From Magicicada septendecula (lineage: Eukaryota; Arthropoda; Insecta; Hemiptera; Cicadidae), in the NCBI GenBank assembly GCA_034769895.1, contig CM068369.1:424601479-424665478 (forward strand): a stretch of 64,000 nucleotides of DNA, in the 5' to 3' direction. Within the stretch, counting starts at the first letter, position 1; each line of letters opens with the position of its first letter. A model generated the notes under the pieces. It did no database searches, was not told the DNA's origin, and saw nothing but the letters and a program-made list of their open reading frames with translations. The position numbers were made by a program, and so were the translations under genes. Positions 37,783 to 51,962 of this stretch are shown piece by piece.

Positions 37783-40700
37783 TAACTATTGTTTATGTTT
37801 CCTCTGAGGGGAGGGTTAGGGAAATCGGGAAGATAAAAAGGGGAAGGATCATTTATAGGTCAAGAACTAGGACTAAAGGTAAGGACAAAACTTCCTCCGG
37901 AAATAAGGGTAAATGGAGAAAACCAATTCTCGCGTGGGCAGGGGCGCGTCCCTGAAATAGACGAACCCCACTGGGACAAGTACGGAACATCTATCCGCTA
38001 CCACTTACTGTTTTATATTAACTTCCTAATTTTAGAGTTATTTAGTTTATATTCAATTACCAAATTTAATGTATTCAAACAACTTAACATTTATTTATTA
38101 ATTTCTCATGATCAACTTCAAATCTCATAAAATAATTTAAACTCATTAGAAAAATTCAACCATATAACATTTCAATCAATCAAGGATATTTAACAGTTCA
38201 AATTATTTTAATTAAATCAATTATTGAAAACACAACATTTTAATTACTTTCACCCATTGCAATAACTACAACTCATTCATTATCTTCTTCCAAATTATTT
38301 TTGTTATTTATTTAAGCTGCAAAACATTAATATTATTATTATCATCACAACAAGTTCTACTACCTACATACATTGGTTATCTAACATTTTATAATACATA
38401 CAATTAAATTCACTACACTTATTTACAATTCTTCATCATTGATTGCTCAGTTATATCACACTTCAATGTCCAAGGTTGCGAGGTCAATACCATAAAACAA
38501 TATATTTAAAATTGTTCATTTATGAATTTCAGCCTCCATCATCAAAATTTAGTCTGGGTTTCAAATAACAATTTTCAATTTTATTTGCATTCCACATACG
38601 GTTATCTTGTGTATAGTAGCCATAAAATTTCAGTTTATTCATTTTACCATAATAATCATATACCAGGTCAACATTATTTATTTCTGTCCAGTCTCCATTA
38701 GTAGTTGTATTCATTATCAAGTCAGTTATTTTTTCATCATAAAGTAAATTATTATTATTTAAACATGTATCATCAAAACAATTCTCACTCTCTATTTTAA
38801 CAGGTAAATACTTCAAATCATTTCATATAGGTGTTCAGTCCTTGTTTGAATCTAACTCGCAGCCTAAACAATAAAAAGCATTACACACTGTGTTGAAATA
38901 TTTACAAAGGAATGTCATGTTGTCGACTGTGTCACGATTCTAAGAACTTTGCGTCTGTGTGACAACCACTCACAAATGCACAAGCACCAACATCTGTGGA
39001 GCGCCTAACACACGCTAAACGCAAGGCGCAAAACATGGCTTGATGCGATTTTCCCAAACACATGTTCTCAACATGCCGGAACCATTACTGTAAGCCACAC
39101 CCATTTATGTGACGAAAGTAAAGGCAGTGAAAATTTTGTCGACATCCAACACACAGAAAAACACATGTGTTACCTGTACAGCCATTAAAACTTCGACAAC
39201 GAAGGCTGCGAACGACGATGAAATTTGTTCGCGGGAAAGGCAGTGATGCCCGCCCGGATGTAACATCGAAAAGTAACAGTCTTCTTCCCAGTCAAATAAC
39301 ACCTTCAGACCGTGCGGTCATAAAAAATCTTAGCTCGAGCATATTAAGGTCGGCCGACCAAACAATTGTACCAGAGACGTGTAAAGCAGTATAAATTAAT
39401 AATATATACAGTAAAATCAGTGCGAAGTTTAATACGAGTGAACCACAATGTTTTGAACATCGAATTAGAGAACACTGGGGGACGCGCCATGCGGTCGGCA
39501 GAACCGAAGCTGCACACGTAATTGTATCCATTCAAATATATTATTATTGTAAATAAAAAGGAGGTAATTTGTATGTGTGTGCATGTGGGCAAACTGGGTA
39601 ACTTTCTTTAAATTAAGAAATAATATAAGTAATAATGTCTGAGTAAATCTTTTGTTGTGGTGTAGATTTGAAAAGAAAATTAATAAAATGACAGTACAAG
39701 TTTGAATAGAAACATTTGTGAAACAAGTAAAATTAAAAGTAGTAAAAGGAAATCATAAATATAATGGTCTAATAAAATTTGAGTTGTTTTACATAAATGC
39801 GAGTTGAATATGTAACTGAGTTAACCTTGAACCCTGCTTGTATTACGCCTTTTGTGCGACGGACTTTCGGTTGGAAGGTGAGTTATCCTGGGTAAGCAAA
39901 TATTTAAATGGTATAAGTCTCTTATTAATCTGAGTTAACACAGTTGGCGCATCTGAACGAGATCACTGGAGTTCTCTGTTCGAGATCCCAACACCGAAAA
40001 GTAGAACAGATACGCACCACAGCGCACCTCCCCTTCTAACATGTTTCCCCAAAAAATCCAAATCCCTGGCTTATATCATGCCAGATCCTCAACCGATATG
40101 TTCCCCCTTTCATGCAAACTGTGTCGCCTTTGGCAAATACTGGGCGCATATATACACCTATAATTTTTTCTAAACAAACTCATCCTTTAAAATTTAAGTT
40201 CAAAATCAGATTGTATCAAAACAAAACAAAATCTCTTATCTGAATGGATTAAATCTCTTTGTTATTATTACTGAAAAAAAAAACAAATAAATTGAATATT
40301 TAATTAAAACATGAACTGCCTTATCTTAACATTTGATTATACATATATCCTAAACAATATAATTCAATAACGCTTTAATACGCATAAACAATAATACAAT
40401 CAGAATTAATACAAACATCAATTTGATGGCAGGCACCAAAAACTTTTTTTTTTCTACCCCCCTTTTAATCCCTTAACCCCTGATACCCATTACGTATGCA
40501 TGTGTTATGCGCTATGCTTCTTGGCCTTTTCCAGCCTCATCCTAGCCGTAAACCACATCTCCCTCGTGACCTGTAACTGGGTCACCGCCCATCCACACTC
40601 ACTATTACCCCCCCCAGACTGTAGCGTCTAGTTGCTTTCACAAGGACTGATGCGGAAGTGGTGGACATTTTTTTCTTTTATTCCACCCCCATCCTTGCTT

Positions 40701-42510
40701 CGGCGTTACAATAAAATTCGGTATTACACCTACTATTCTTGATTTATACACCCCTAATGGACTACCACCCCTATCTGGGTGAAAATAGCCCTGTTCCAAA
40801 ATTTGGTAGATTCCCCAAAAAATAACCCCCCTTCTAAATCTAACAAACCACCGGGTTAACAAAATAAAACAAACCACAAGCCGGTTATATCAAGTAAAAT
40901 TTATGATTTGCCATAATTAACTACTTTCACGGTCATGATCCGGTGAGGTCATGACCGCACTTAGGTGGAGAATCTACAGTTACAACATAAATTATAAATT
41001 GTCATTAATAAAATTTATATGAGCAGTAATATACACCTCTAAGTTTCCAGACACTATCTTAGCACAACCATTTCCTTTACATGAATATTTGTTTTCATCA
41101 ATTATTATTTAATTTACAATTCCAATTTGAATTCCAATGAAAATAAAGTTAAGTTCATTATTAAAATCATCTTTTCTATTAATTTAATTACCAAATTAAT
41201 TGACTTATATTTAATTTCTCAAACTCTAAATTCATTATTTCAATCTTATTTGTTCGAAACAATTTCATTTGTTTTAATTACATTTTACAAAAGGACCGTA
41301 CAAAAAATATTACCTCCATTCCATCACAGGTGTTTCTTTTATTTCACAATAGGATTTTCCACTGGCAATGATTCAGCAGACTGCAACATTTTGTTATTGT
41401 CAATTCAGCATGCCTGTAGACATTAGTCACAACATACAACACCCCTGTTTCCATCAACAGTGGTCTGCCAGACTGGTGTTATAAAAACAGTTATCAACAC
41501 TCCTTCAGTCTAAACATTCTGCTTACCTCACCTCTAATACCTGTACTTTTCTATAAATCTTTTAATGTTAACATATTTAACAAAGTCTATATATTACAGT
41601 TCAAGCCAAATATAATTTTAATTCATTAATAAAATTAACCTTTTTAAATTATTTGTTTAACTTGAAAATTCTTTAATAATCTCCACTCAAAACAGTTTAA
41701 CTTTAATTACAGCTATATGAAGTTAATGTATAAAATATATAAAATTACAGTTCAATTTAAATAAAAATGAAGTTACACATCACCAGCCTTCATATTATTA
41801 AGTTACTCCAGGGACGACTCAAATTTAATTTAATCTCTTCGTACATTCAAAACAATTTCCATTACTTTAATTACATTTATCAAAAAGATTCTAATTAGTC
41901 TAATATTTCAGTTTTTCTTAATGCTTCAATAAATTTTACAAACATTCCATTATTTGTTTCAAATCTCTCTTTAAATTCCTCCTCCACCATCGCATTCTTA
42001 ATACCGTTATCCTCTACTCATAACCTAACATAGCAGGTACCACAAAATAATAATTAAACCTTTTGGTTACATTGCTTTTGTTTCAAAATATTTTCAAAAA
42101 TTATTTTTTTTTCTTTAACTACCCGTGAATAGGTTATATCTTATATGTACAGGATCATTGTTTATCGAGATGCGATTGAAGACGAACAGAACCCCACTTT
42201 TATGACAGTGAATAACTACCCTCCTAACGGTACTGAATTCTATACCTGTCGCCTTTTCCCGAAAATAATAAACAAACCACAACCACTAATCTACGACCTC
42301 ATCTCAATAAACAATAATCCTATTAGCTTATACAGAAAATTTGTTTATCTCGTTTGTCTACTCAGCCACAAAACTTCTCTACCAACTATCTAATTAAGGG
42401 ATGAGTTTACAATTCGTGAATAACACCAGTTTTTAATTTTGAGGATTGCCCTAATGTATTTTTTAGAATTAAGGCAATCAAATGGTTCCAAAAAGTGTGC
42501 CAAATCTATG
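37783..42510 (+). repeat. Array unit 9 (4728 bp, start of right bloc)
   Basis: First unit with the right-bloc haplotype: AAGGAGGTAA near 39558, CTGGAGTTC near 39966, AAAGTAGAAC near 39998, AGCAGTAATA near 41023 and TTTAACTTGAAA near 41657. It shares ACATTTCAATC with units 7 and 8 at phase ~390, so the bloc change falls inside this unit. The CCCCACT hairpin is disrupted (AAGTACGG near 37977). Confidence 0.97.
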
Positions 42511-45500
42511 TAACTATTGTTTATGTTTTCTTTAAGGGGAGGGTTAGGGAAATCGGGAAGTTAAAAAGGGTAAGGATCATTTATAGGTCAAGAACTAGGA
42601 CTAAAGGTAAGGACAAAACTTCCTCCGGAAATAAGGGTAAATGGAGAAAACCAAGGCTCGCGTGGGCAGGGGTGCGTCCCTGAAATAGACGAACCCCACT
42701 GGGACAAGTGGGGAACATCTATCCGCTACCACTTACTGTTTTATATTAACTTCCTAATTTTAGAGTTATTTAGTTTATATTCAATTACCAAATTTAATGT
42801 ATTCAAACAACTTAACATTTATTTATTAATTTCTCATGATCAACTTCAAATCTCATAAAATAATTTAAACTCATTAGAAAAATTCAACCATATAACATTT
42901 AAATCAATCAAGGATATTTAACAGTTCAAATTATTTTAATTAAATCAATTATTGAAAACACAAAATTTTAATTACTTTCACCCATTGCAATAATTACAAC
43001 TCATTCATTATCTTCTTCCAAATTATTTTTGTTATTTATTTAAGCTGCAAAACATTAATATTATTATTATCATCACAACAAGTTCTACTACCTACATACA
43101 TTGGTTATCTAACATTTTATAATACATACAATTAAATTCACTACACTTATTTACAATTCTTCATCATTGATTGCTCAGTTATATCACACTTAAATGTCCA
43201 AGGTTGCGAGGTCAATACCATAAGACAATATATTTAAAATTGTTCATTTATGAATTTCAGCCTCCATCATCAAAATTTAGTCTGGGTTTCAAATAACAAT
43301 TTTCAATTTTATTTGCATTCCACATACGGTTATCTTGTGTATAGTAGCCATAAAATTTCAGTTTATTCATTTTACCATAATAATCATATACCAGGTCAAC
43401 ATTATTTATTTCTGTCCAGTCTCCATTAGTAGTTGTATTCATTATCAAGTCAGTTATTTTTTCATCATAAAGTAAATTATTATTATTTAAACATGTATCA
43501 TCAAAACAATTCTCACTCTCTATTTTAACAGGTAAATACTTCAAATCATTTCATATAGGTGTTCAGTCCTTGTTTGAATCTAACTCGCGGCCTAAACAAT
43601 AAAAAGCATTACACACTGTGTTGAAATATTTATAAAGGAATGTCATGTTGTCGACTGTGTCACGATTCTAAGAACTTTGCGTCTGTGTGACAACCACTCA
43701 CAAATGCACAAGCACCAACATCTGTGGAGCGCCTAACACACGCTAAACGCAAGGCGCAAAACATGGCTTGATGCGATTTTGCCAAACACATGTTCTCAAC
43801 ATGCCGGAACCATGACTGTAAGCCACACCCATTTATGTGACGAAAGTAAAGGCAGTGAAAATTTTGTCGACATCCAACACACAGAAAAACACATTTGTTA
43901 CCTGTACAGCCATTAAAACTTCGACAACGAAGGCTGCGAACGACGATGAAATTTGTTCGCGGGAAAGGCAGTGATGCCCGCCCGGATGTAACATCGAAAA
44001 GTAACAGTCTTCTTCCCAGTCAAATAACACCTTCAGACCGTGCGGTCATAAAAAATCTTAGCTCGAGCATATTAAGGTCGGCCGACCAAACAAGTGTACC
44101 AGAGACGTGTAAAGCAGTATAAATTAATAATATATACAGTAAAATCAGTGCGAAGTTTAATACGATTGAACCACAATGTTTTGAACATCGAATTAGAGAA
44201 CACTGGGGGACGCGCCATGCGGTCGGCAGAACCGAAGCTGCACACGTAATTGTATCCATTCAAATATATTATTATTTTAAATAAAAAGGAGGTAATTTGT
44301 ATGTGTGTGCATGTGGGCAAACTGGGTAACTTTCTTTAAATTAAGAAATAATATAAGTAATAATGTCTGAGTAAATCTTTTGTTGTGGTGTAGATTTGAA
44401 AAGAAAATTAATAAAATGACAGTACAAGTTTGAATAGAAACATTTGTGAAACAAGTAAAATTAAAAGTAGTAAAAGGAAATCATAAATATAATGGCCTAA
44501 TAAAATTTGAGTTGTTTTACATAAATGCGAGTTGAATATGTAACTGAGTTAACCTTGAACACTGCTTGTATTACGCCTTTCGTGCGACGGACTTTGGGTT
44601 GGAAGGTGAGTTATCCTGGGTAAGCAAATATTTAAATGGTATAAGTCTCTTATTAATCTGAGTTAACACAGTTGGTGCATCTGAACGAGATCACTGGAGT
44701 TCTCTGTTCGAGATCCCAACACCGAAAAGTAGAACAGATACGCACCACAGCGCACCTCCCCTTCTAACATGTTTCCCCAAAAAATCCAAATCCCTGGCTT
44801 ATATCATGCCAGATCCTCAACCGATATGTTCCCCCTTACATGCAAACTGTGTCGCCTTTGGCAAATACTGGGCGCATATATACACCTATAATTTTTTCTA
44901 AACAAACTCATCCTTTAAAATTTAAGTTCAAAATCAGATTGTATCAAAACAAAACAAAATCTCTTATCTAAATGGATTAAATCTCTTTGTTATTATTACT
45001 GAAAAAAAACAAATAAATTGAATATTTAATTAAAACATGAACTGCCTTATCTTAGCATTTGATTATACATATATCCTAAACAATATAATTCAATAACGCT
45101 TTAATACGCATAAACAATAATACAATCAGAATTAATACAAACATCAATTTGATGGCAGGCACCAAAAACTTTTTTTTTTTCTACCCCCCTTTTAATCCCT
45201 TAACCCCTGATACCCATTACATATGCATGTGTTATGCGCTAGGCTTCTTGGCCTTTTCCAGCCTCATCCTAGCCGTAAACCACATCTCCCTCGTGACCTG
45301 TAACTGGGTCACCGCCCATCCACACTCACTATTACCCCCCCAGACTGTAGCGTCTAGTTGCTTTCACAAGGACTGATGCGGAAGTGGTGGACATTTTTTT
45401 CTTTTATTCCACCCCCATCCTTGCTTCGGCGTTACAATAAAATTCGGTATTACACCTACTATTCTTGATTTATACACCCCTAATGGACTACCACCCCTAT

Positions 45501-47232
45501 CTGGGTGAAAATAGCCCTGTTCCAAAATTTGGTAGATTCCCCAAAAAATAACCCCCCTTCTAAATCTAACAAACCACCGGGTTAACAAAATAAAACAAAC
45601 CACAAGCCGGTTATATCAAGTAAAATTTATGATTTGCCATAATTAACTACTTTCACGGTCATGATCCGGTGAGGTCATGACCGCACTTAGGTGGAGAATC
45701 TACAGTTACAACATAAATTATAAATTGTCATTAATAAAATTTATATGAGCAGTAATATACACCTCTAAGTTTCCAGACACTATCTTAGCACAACCATTTC
45801 CTTTACATGAATATTTGTTTTCATCAATTATTATTTAATTTACAATTCCAATTTGAATTCCAATGAAAATAAAGTTAAGTTCATTATTAAAATCATCTTT
45901 TCTATTAATTTAATTACCAAATTAATTGACTTATATTTAATTTCTCAAACTCTAAATTCATTATTTCAATCTTTGTTCGAAACAATTTCATTTGTTTTAA
46001 TTACATTTTACAAAAGGACCGTACAAAAAATATTACCTCCATTCCATCACAGGTGTTTCTTTTATTTCACAATAGGATTTTCCACTGGCAATGATTCAGC
46101 AGACTGCAACATTTTGTTATTGTCAATTCAGCATGCCTGTAGACATTAGTCACAACATACAACACCCCTGTTTCCATCAACAGTGGTCTGCCAGACTGGT
46201 GTTATAAACACAGTTATCAACACTCCTTCAGTCTAAACATTCTGCTTACCTCACCTCTAATACCTGTACTTTTCTATAAATCTATTAATGTTAACATATT
46301 TAACAAAGTCTATATATTACAGTTCAAGCCAAATATAATTTTAATTCATTAATAAAATTAACCTTTTTAAATTATTTGTTTAACTTGAAAATTCTTTAAT
46401 AATCTCCACTCAAAACAGTTTAACTTTAATTACAGCTATATGAAGTTAATGTATAAAATATATAAAATTACAGTTCAATTTAAATAAAAATGAAGTTACA
46501 CATCACCAGCCTTCATATTATTAAGTTACTCCAGGGACGACTCAAATTTAATTTAATCTCTTCGTACATTCAAAACAATTTCCATTACTTTAATTACATT
46601 TATCAAAAAGATTCTAATTAGTCTAATATTTCAGTTTTTCTTAATACTTCAATAAATTTTACAAACATTCCATTATTTGTTTCAAATCTCTCTTTAAATT
46701 CCTCCTCCACCATCGCATTCTTAATACCGTTATCCTCTACTCATAACCTAACATAGCAGGTACCACAAAATAATAATTAAACCTTTTGGTTACATTGCTT
46801 TGTTTCAAAATATTTTCAAAAATTATTTTTTTTTCTCTAACTACCCGTGAATAGGTTATATCTTATATGTACAGGATCATTGTTTATCGAGATGCGATTG
46901 AAGACGAACAGAACCCCACTTTTATGACAGTGAATAACTACCCTTCTAACGGTACTGAATTCTATACCTGTCGCCTTTTCCCGAAAATAATAAACAAACC
47001 ACAACCACTAATCTACGACCTCATCTCAATAAACAATAATCCTATTAGCTTATACAGAAAATTTGTTTATCTCGTTTGTCTACTCAGCCACAAAACTTCT
47101 CTACCAACTATCTAATTAAGGGATGAGTTTACAATTCGTGAATAACACCAGTTTTTAATTTTGAGGATTGCCCTAATGTATTGTTTAGAATTAAGGCAAT
47201 CAAATGGTTCCAAAAAGTGTGCCAAATCTATG
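42511..47232 (+). repeat. Array unit 10 (4722 bp, right bloc)
   Basis: Right-bloc alleles throughout. From about 45970 onward it shares private changes with unit 11: CAATCTTTGTTCG near 45968, TCTATTAATG near 46281 and GCTTTGTTTC near 46798. This marks a recent duplication of about one unit. Confidence 0.97.
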
Positions 47233-50200
47233 TAACTATTGTTTATGTTTTCTTTAAGGGGAGGGTTAGGGAAATCGGGAAGATAAAAAGGGTAAGGATC
47301 ATTTATAGGTCAAGAACTAGGACTAAAGGTAAGGACAAAACTTCCTCCGGAAATAAGGGTAAATGGAGAAAACCAAGGCTCGCGTGGGCAGGGGCGCGTC
47401 CCTGAAATGGACGAACCCCACTGGGACAAGTGGGGAACATCTATCCGCTACAACTTACTGTTTTATATTAACTTTCTAATTTTAGAGTTATTTAGTTTAT
47501 ATTCAATTACCAAATTTAATGTATTCAAACAACTTAACATTTATTTATTAATTTCTCATGATCAACTTCAAATCTCATAAAATAATTTAAACTCATTAGA
47601 AAAATTCAACCATATAACATTTAAATCAATCAAGGATATTTAAACAGTTCAAATTATTTTAATTAAATCAATTATTGAAAACACAACATGTTAATTACTT
47701 TCACACATTGCAATAACTACAACTCATTCATTATCTTCTTCCAAATTATTTTTGTTATTTATTTAAGCTGCAAAACATTAATATTATTATTATCATCACA
47801 ACAAGTTCTACTACCTACATACATTGGTTATCTAACATTTTATAATACATACAATTAAATTCACTACACTTATTTACAATTCTTCATCATTGATTGCTCA
47901 GTTATATCACACTTCAATGTCCAAGGTTGCGAGGTCAATACCATAAAACAATATATTTAAAATTGTTCATTTATGAATTTCAGCCTCCATCATCAAAATT
48001 TAGTCTGGGTTTCAAATAACAATTTTCAATTTTATTTGCATTCCACATACGGTTATCTTGTGTATAGTAGCCATAAAATTTCAGTTTATTCATTTTACCA
48101 TAATAATCATATACCAGGTCAACATTATTTATTTCTGTCCAGTCTCCATTAGTAGTTGTATTCATTATCAAGTCAGTTATTTTTTCATCATAAAGTAAAT
48201 TATTATTATTTAAACATGTATCATCAAAACAATTCTCACTCTCTATTTTAACAGGTAAATACTTCAAATCATTTCATATAGGTGTTCAGTCCTTGTTTGA
48301 ATCTAACTCGCAGCCTAAACAATAAAAAGCATTACACACTGTGTTGAAATATTTATAAAGGAATGTCATGTTGTCGACTGTGTCACGATTCTAAGAACTT
48401 TGCGTCTGTGTGACAACCACTCACAAATGCACAAGCACCAACATCTGTGGAGCGCCTAACACACGCTAAACGCAAGGCGCAAAACATGGCTTGATGCGAT
48501 TTTGCCAAACACATGTTCTCAACATGCCGGAACCATGACTGTAAGCCACACCCATTTATGTGACGAAAGTAAAGGCAGTGAAAATTATGTCGACATCCAA
48601 CACACAGAAAAACACATGTGTTACCTGTACAGCCATTAAAACTTCGACAACGAAGGCTGCGAACGACGATGAAATTTGTTCGCAGGAAAGGCAGTGATGC
48701 CCGCCCGGATGTAACATCGAAAAGTAACAGTCTTCTTCCCAGTCAAATAACACCTTCAGACCGTGCGGTCATAAAAAATCTTAGCTCGAGCATATTAAGG
48801 TCGGCCGACCAAACAAGTGAACCAGAGACGTGTAAAGCAGTATAAATTAATAATATATACAGTAAAATCAGTGCGAAGTTTAATACGAGTGAACCACAAT
48901 GTTTTGAACATCGAATTAGAGAACACTGGGGGACGCGCCATGCGGTCGGCAGAACCGAAGCTGCACACGTAATTGTATCCATTCAAATATATTATTATTT
49001 TAAATAAAAAGGAGGTAATTTGTATGTGTGTGCGTGTGGGCAAACTGGGTAACTTTCTTTAAATTAAGAAATAATATAAGTAATAATGTCTGAGTAAATC
49101 TTTTGTTGTGGTGTAGATTTGAAAAGAAAATTAATAAAATGACAGTACAAGTTTGAATAGAAACATTTGTGAAACAAGTAAAATTAAAAGTAGCAAAAGA
49201 AATCATAAATATAATGGCCTAATAAAATTTGAGTTGTTTTACATAAATGCGAGTTGAATATGTAACTGAGTTAACCTTGAACCCTGCTTGTATTACGCCT
49301 TTCGTGCGACGGACTTTGGGTTGGAAGGTGAGTTATCCTGGGTAAGCAAATATTTAAATGGTATAAGTCTCTTATTAATCTGAGTTAACACAGTTGGCGC
49401 ATCTGAACGAGATCACTGGAGTTCTCTGTTCGAGATCCCAACACCGAAAAGTAGAACAGATACGCACCACAGCGCACCTCCCCTTCTAACATGTTTCCCC
49501 AAAAAATCCAAATCCCTGGCTTATATCATGCCAGATCCTCAACCGATATGTTCCCCCTTACATGCAAACTGTGTCGCCTTTGGCAAATACTGGGCGCATA
49601 CATACACCTATAATTTTTTCTAAACAAACTCATCCTTTAAAATTTAAGTTCAAAATCAGATTGTATCAAAACAAAACAAAATCTCTTATCTGAATGGATT
49701 AAATCTCTTTGTTATTATTACTGAAAAAAAAACAAGTAAATTGAATATTTAATTAAAACATGAACTGCCTTATCTTAACATTTGATTATACATATATCCT
49801 AAACAATATAATTCAATAACGCTTTAATACGCATAAACAATAATACAATCAGAATTAATACAAACATCAATTTGATGGCAGGCACCAAAAACTTTTTTTT
49901 ATTTCTACCTCCCTTTTAATCCCTTAACCCCTGATACCCATTACATATGCATGTGTTATGCGATATGCTTCTTGGCCTTTTCCAGCCTCATCCTAGCCGT
50001 AAACCACATCTCCCTCGTGACCTGTAACTGGGTCACCGCCCATCCACACTCACTATTACCCCCCCAGACTGTAGCGTCTAGTTGCTTTCACAAGGACTGA
50101 TGCGGAAGTGGTGGACATTTTTTTCTTTTATTCCACCCCCATCCTTGCTTCGGCGTTACAATAAAATTCGGTATTACACCTACTATTCTTGATTTATACA

Positions 50201-51962
50201 CCCCTAATGGACTACCACCCCTATCTGGGTGAAAATAGCCATGTTCCAAAATTTGGTAGATTCCCCAAAAAATAACCCCCCTTCTAAATCTAACAAACCA
50301 CCGGGTTAACAAAATAAAACAAACCACAAGCCGGTTATATCAAGTAAAATTTATGATGCCATAATTAACTACTTTCACGGTCATGATCCGGTGAGGTCAT
50401 GACCGCACTTAGGTGGAGAATCTACAGTTACAACATAAATTATAAATTGTCATTAATACATTAATAAAATTTATATGAGCAGTAATATACACCTCTAAGT
50501 TTCCAGACACTATCTTAGCACAACCATTTCCTTTACATGAATATTTGTTTTCATCAATTATTATTTAATTTACAATTCCAATTTGAATTCCAATGAAAAT
50601 AAAGTTAAGTTCATTATTAAAATCATCTTTTCTATTAATTTAATTACCAAATTAATTGACTTATATTTAATTTCTCAAACTCTAAATTCATTATTTCAAT
50701 CTTTGTTCGAAACAATTTCATTTGTTTTAATTACATTTTACAAAAGGACCGTACAAAAAATATTACCTCCATTCCATCACAGGTGTTTCTTTTATTTCAC
50801 AATAGGATTTTCCACTGGCAATGATTCAGCAGACTGCAACATTTTGTTATTGTCAATTCAGCATGCCTGTAGACATTAGTCACAACATACAACACCCCTG
50901 TTTCCATCAACAGTGGTCTGCCAGACTGGTGTTATAAACACAGTTATCAACACTCCTTCAGTCTAAACATTCTGCTTACCTCACCTCTAATACCTGTACT
51001 TTTCTATAAATCTATTAATGTTAACATATTTAACAAAGTCTATATATTACAGTTCAAGCCAAATATAATTTTAATTCATTAATAAAATTAACCTTTTTAA
51101 ATTATTTGTTTAACTTGAAAATTCTTTAATAATCTCCACTCAAAACAGTTTAACTTTAATTACAGCTATATGAAGTTAATGTATAAAATATATAAAATTA
51201 CAGTTCAATTTAAATAAAAATGAAGTTACACATCACCAGCCTTCATATTATTAAGTTACTCCAGGGACGACTCAAATTTAATTTAATCTCTTCGTACATT
51301 CAAAACAATTTCCATTACTTTAATTACATTTATCAAAAAGATTCTAATTAGTCTAATATTTCAGTTTTTCTTAATACTTCAATAAATTTTACAAACATTC
51401 CATTATTTGTTTCAAATCTCTCTTTAAATTCCTCCTCCACCATCGCATTCTTAATACCGTTATCCTCTACTCATAACCTAACATAGCAGGTACCACAAAA
51501 TAATAATTAAACCTTTTGGTTACATTGCTTTGTTTCAAAATATTTTCAAAAATTATTTTTTTTTCTCTAACTACCCGTGAATAGGTTATATCTTATATGT
51601 ACAGGATCATTGTTTATCGAGATGCGATTGAAGACGAACAGAACCCCACTTTTATGACAGTGAATAACTACCCTTCTAACGGTACTGAATTCTATACCTG
51701 TCGCCTTTTCCCGAAAATAATAAACAAACCACAACCACTAATCTACGACCTCATCTCAATAAACAATAATCCTATTAGCTTATACAGAAAATTTGTTTAT
51801 CTCGTTTGTCTACTCAGCCACAAAACTTCTCTACCAACTATCTAATTAAGGGATGAGTTTACAATTCGTGAATAACACCAGTTTTTAATTTTGAGGATTG
51901 CCCTAATGTATTGTTTAGAATTAAGGCAATCAAATGGTTCCAAAAAGTGTGCCAAATCTATG
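47233..51962 (+). repeat. Array unit 11 (4730 bp, right bloc)
   Basis: Its first ~1.1 kb match unit 12 at private sites (AAATGGACG near 47405, CTACAACTTAC, CAACATGTTAATT near 47684). From about 49191 it shares a TAGCAAAAGA-AATC indel, a 9-bp ATTAATACA duplication near 50451 and a 3-bp loss near 50357 with units 12 and 13. Confidence 0.97.
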
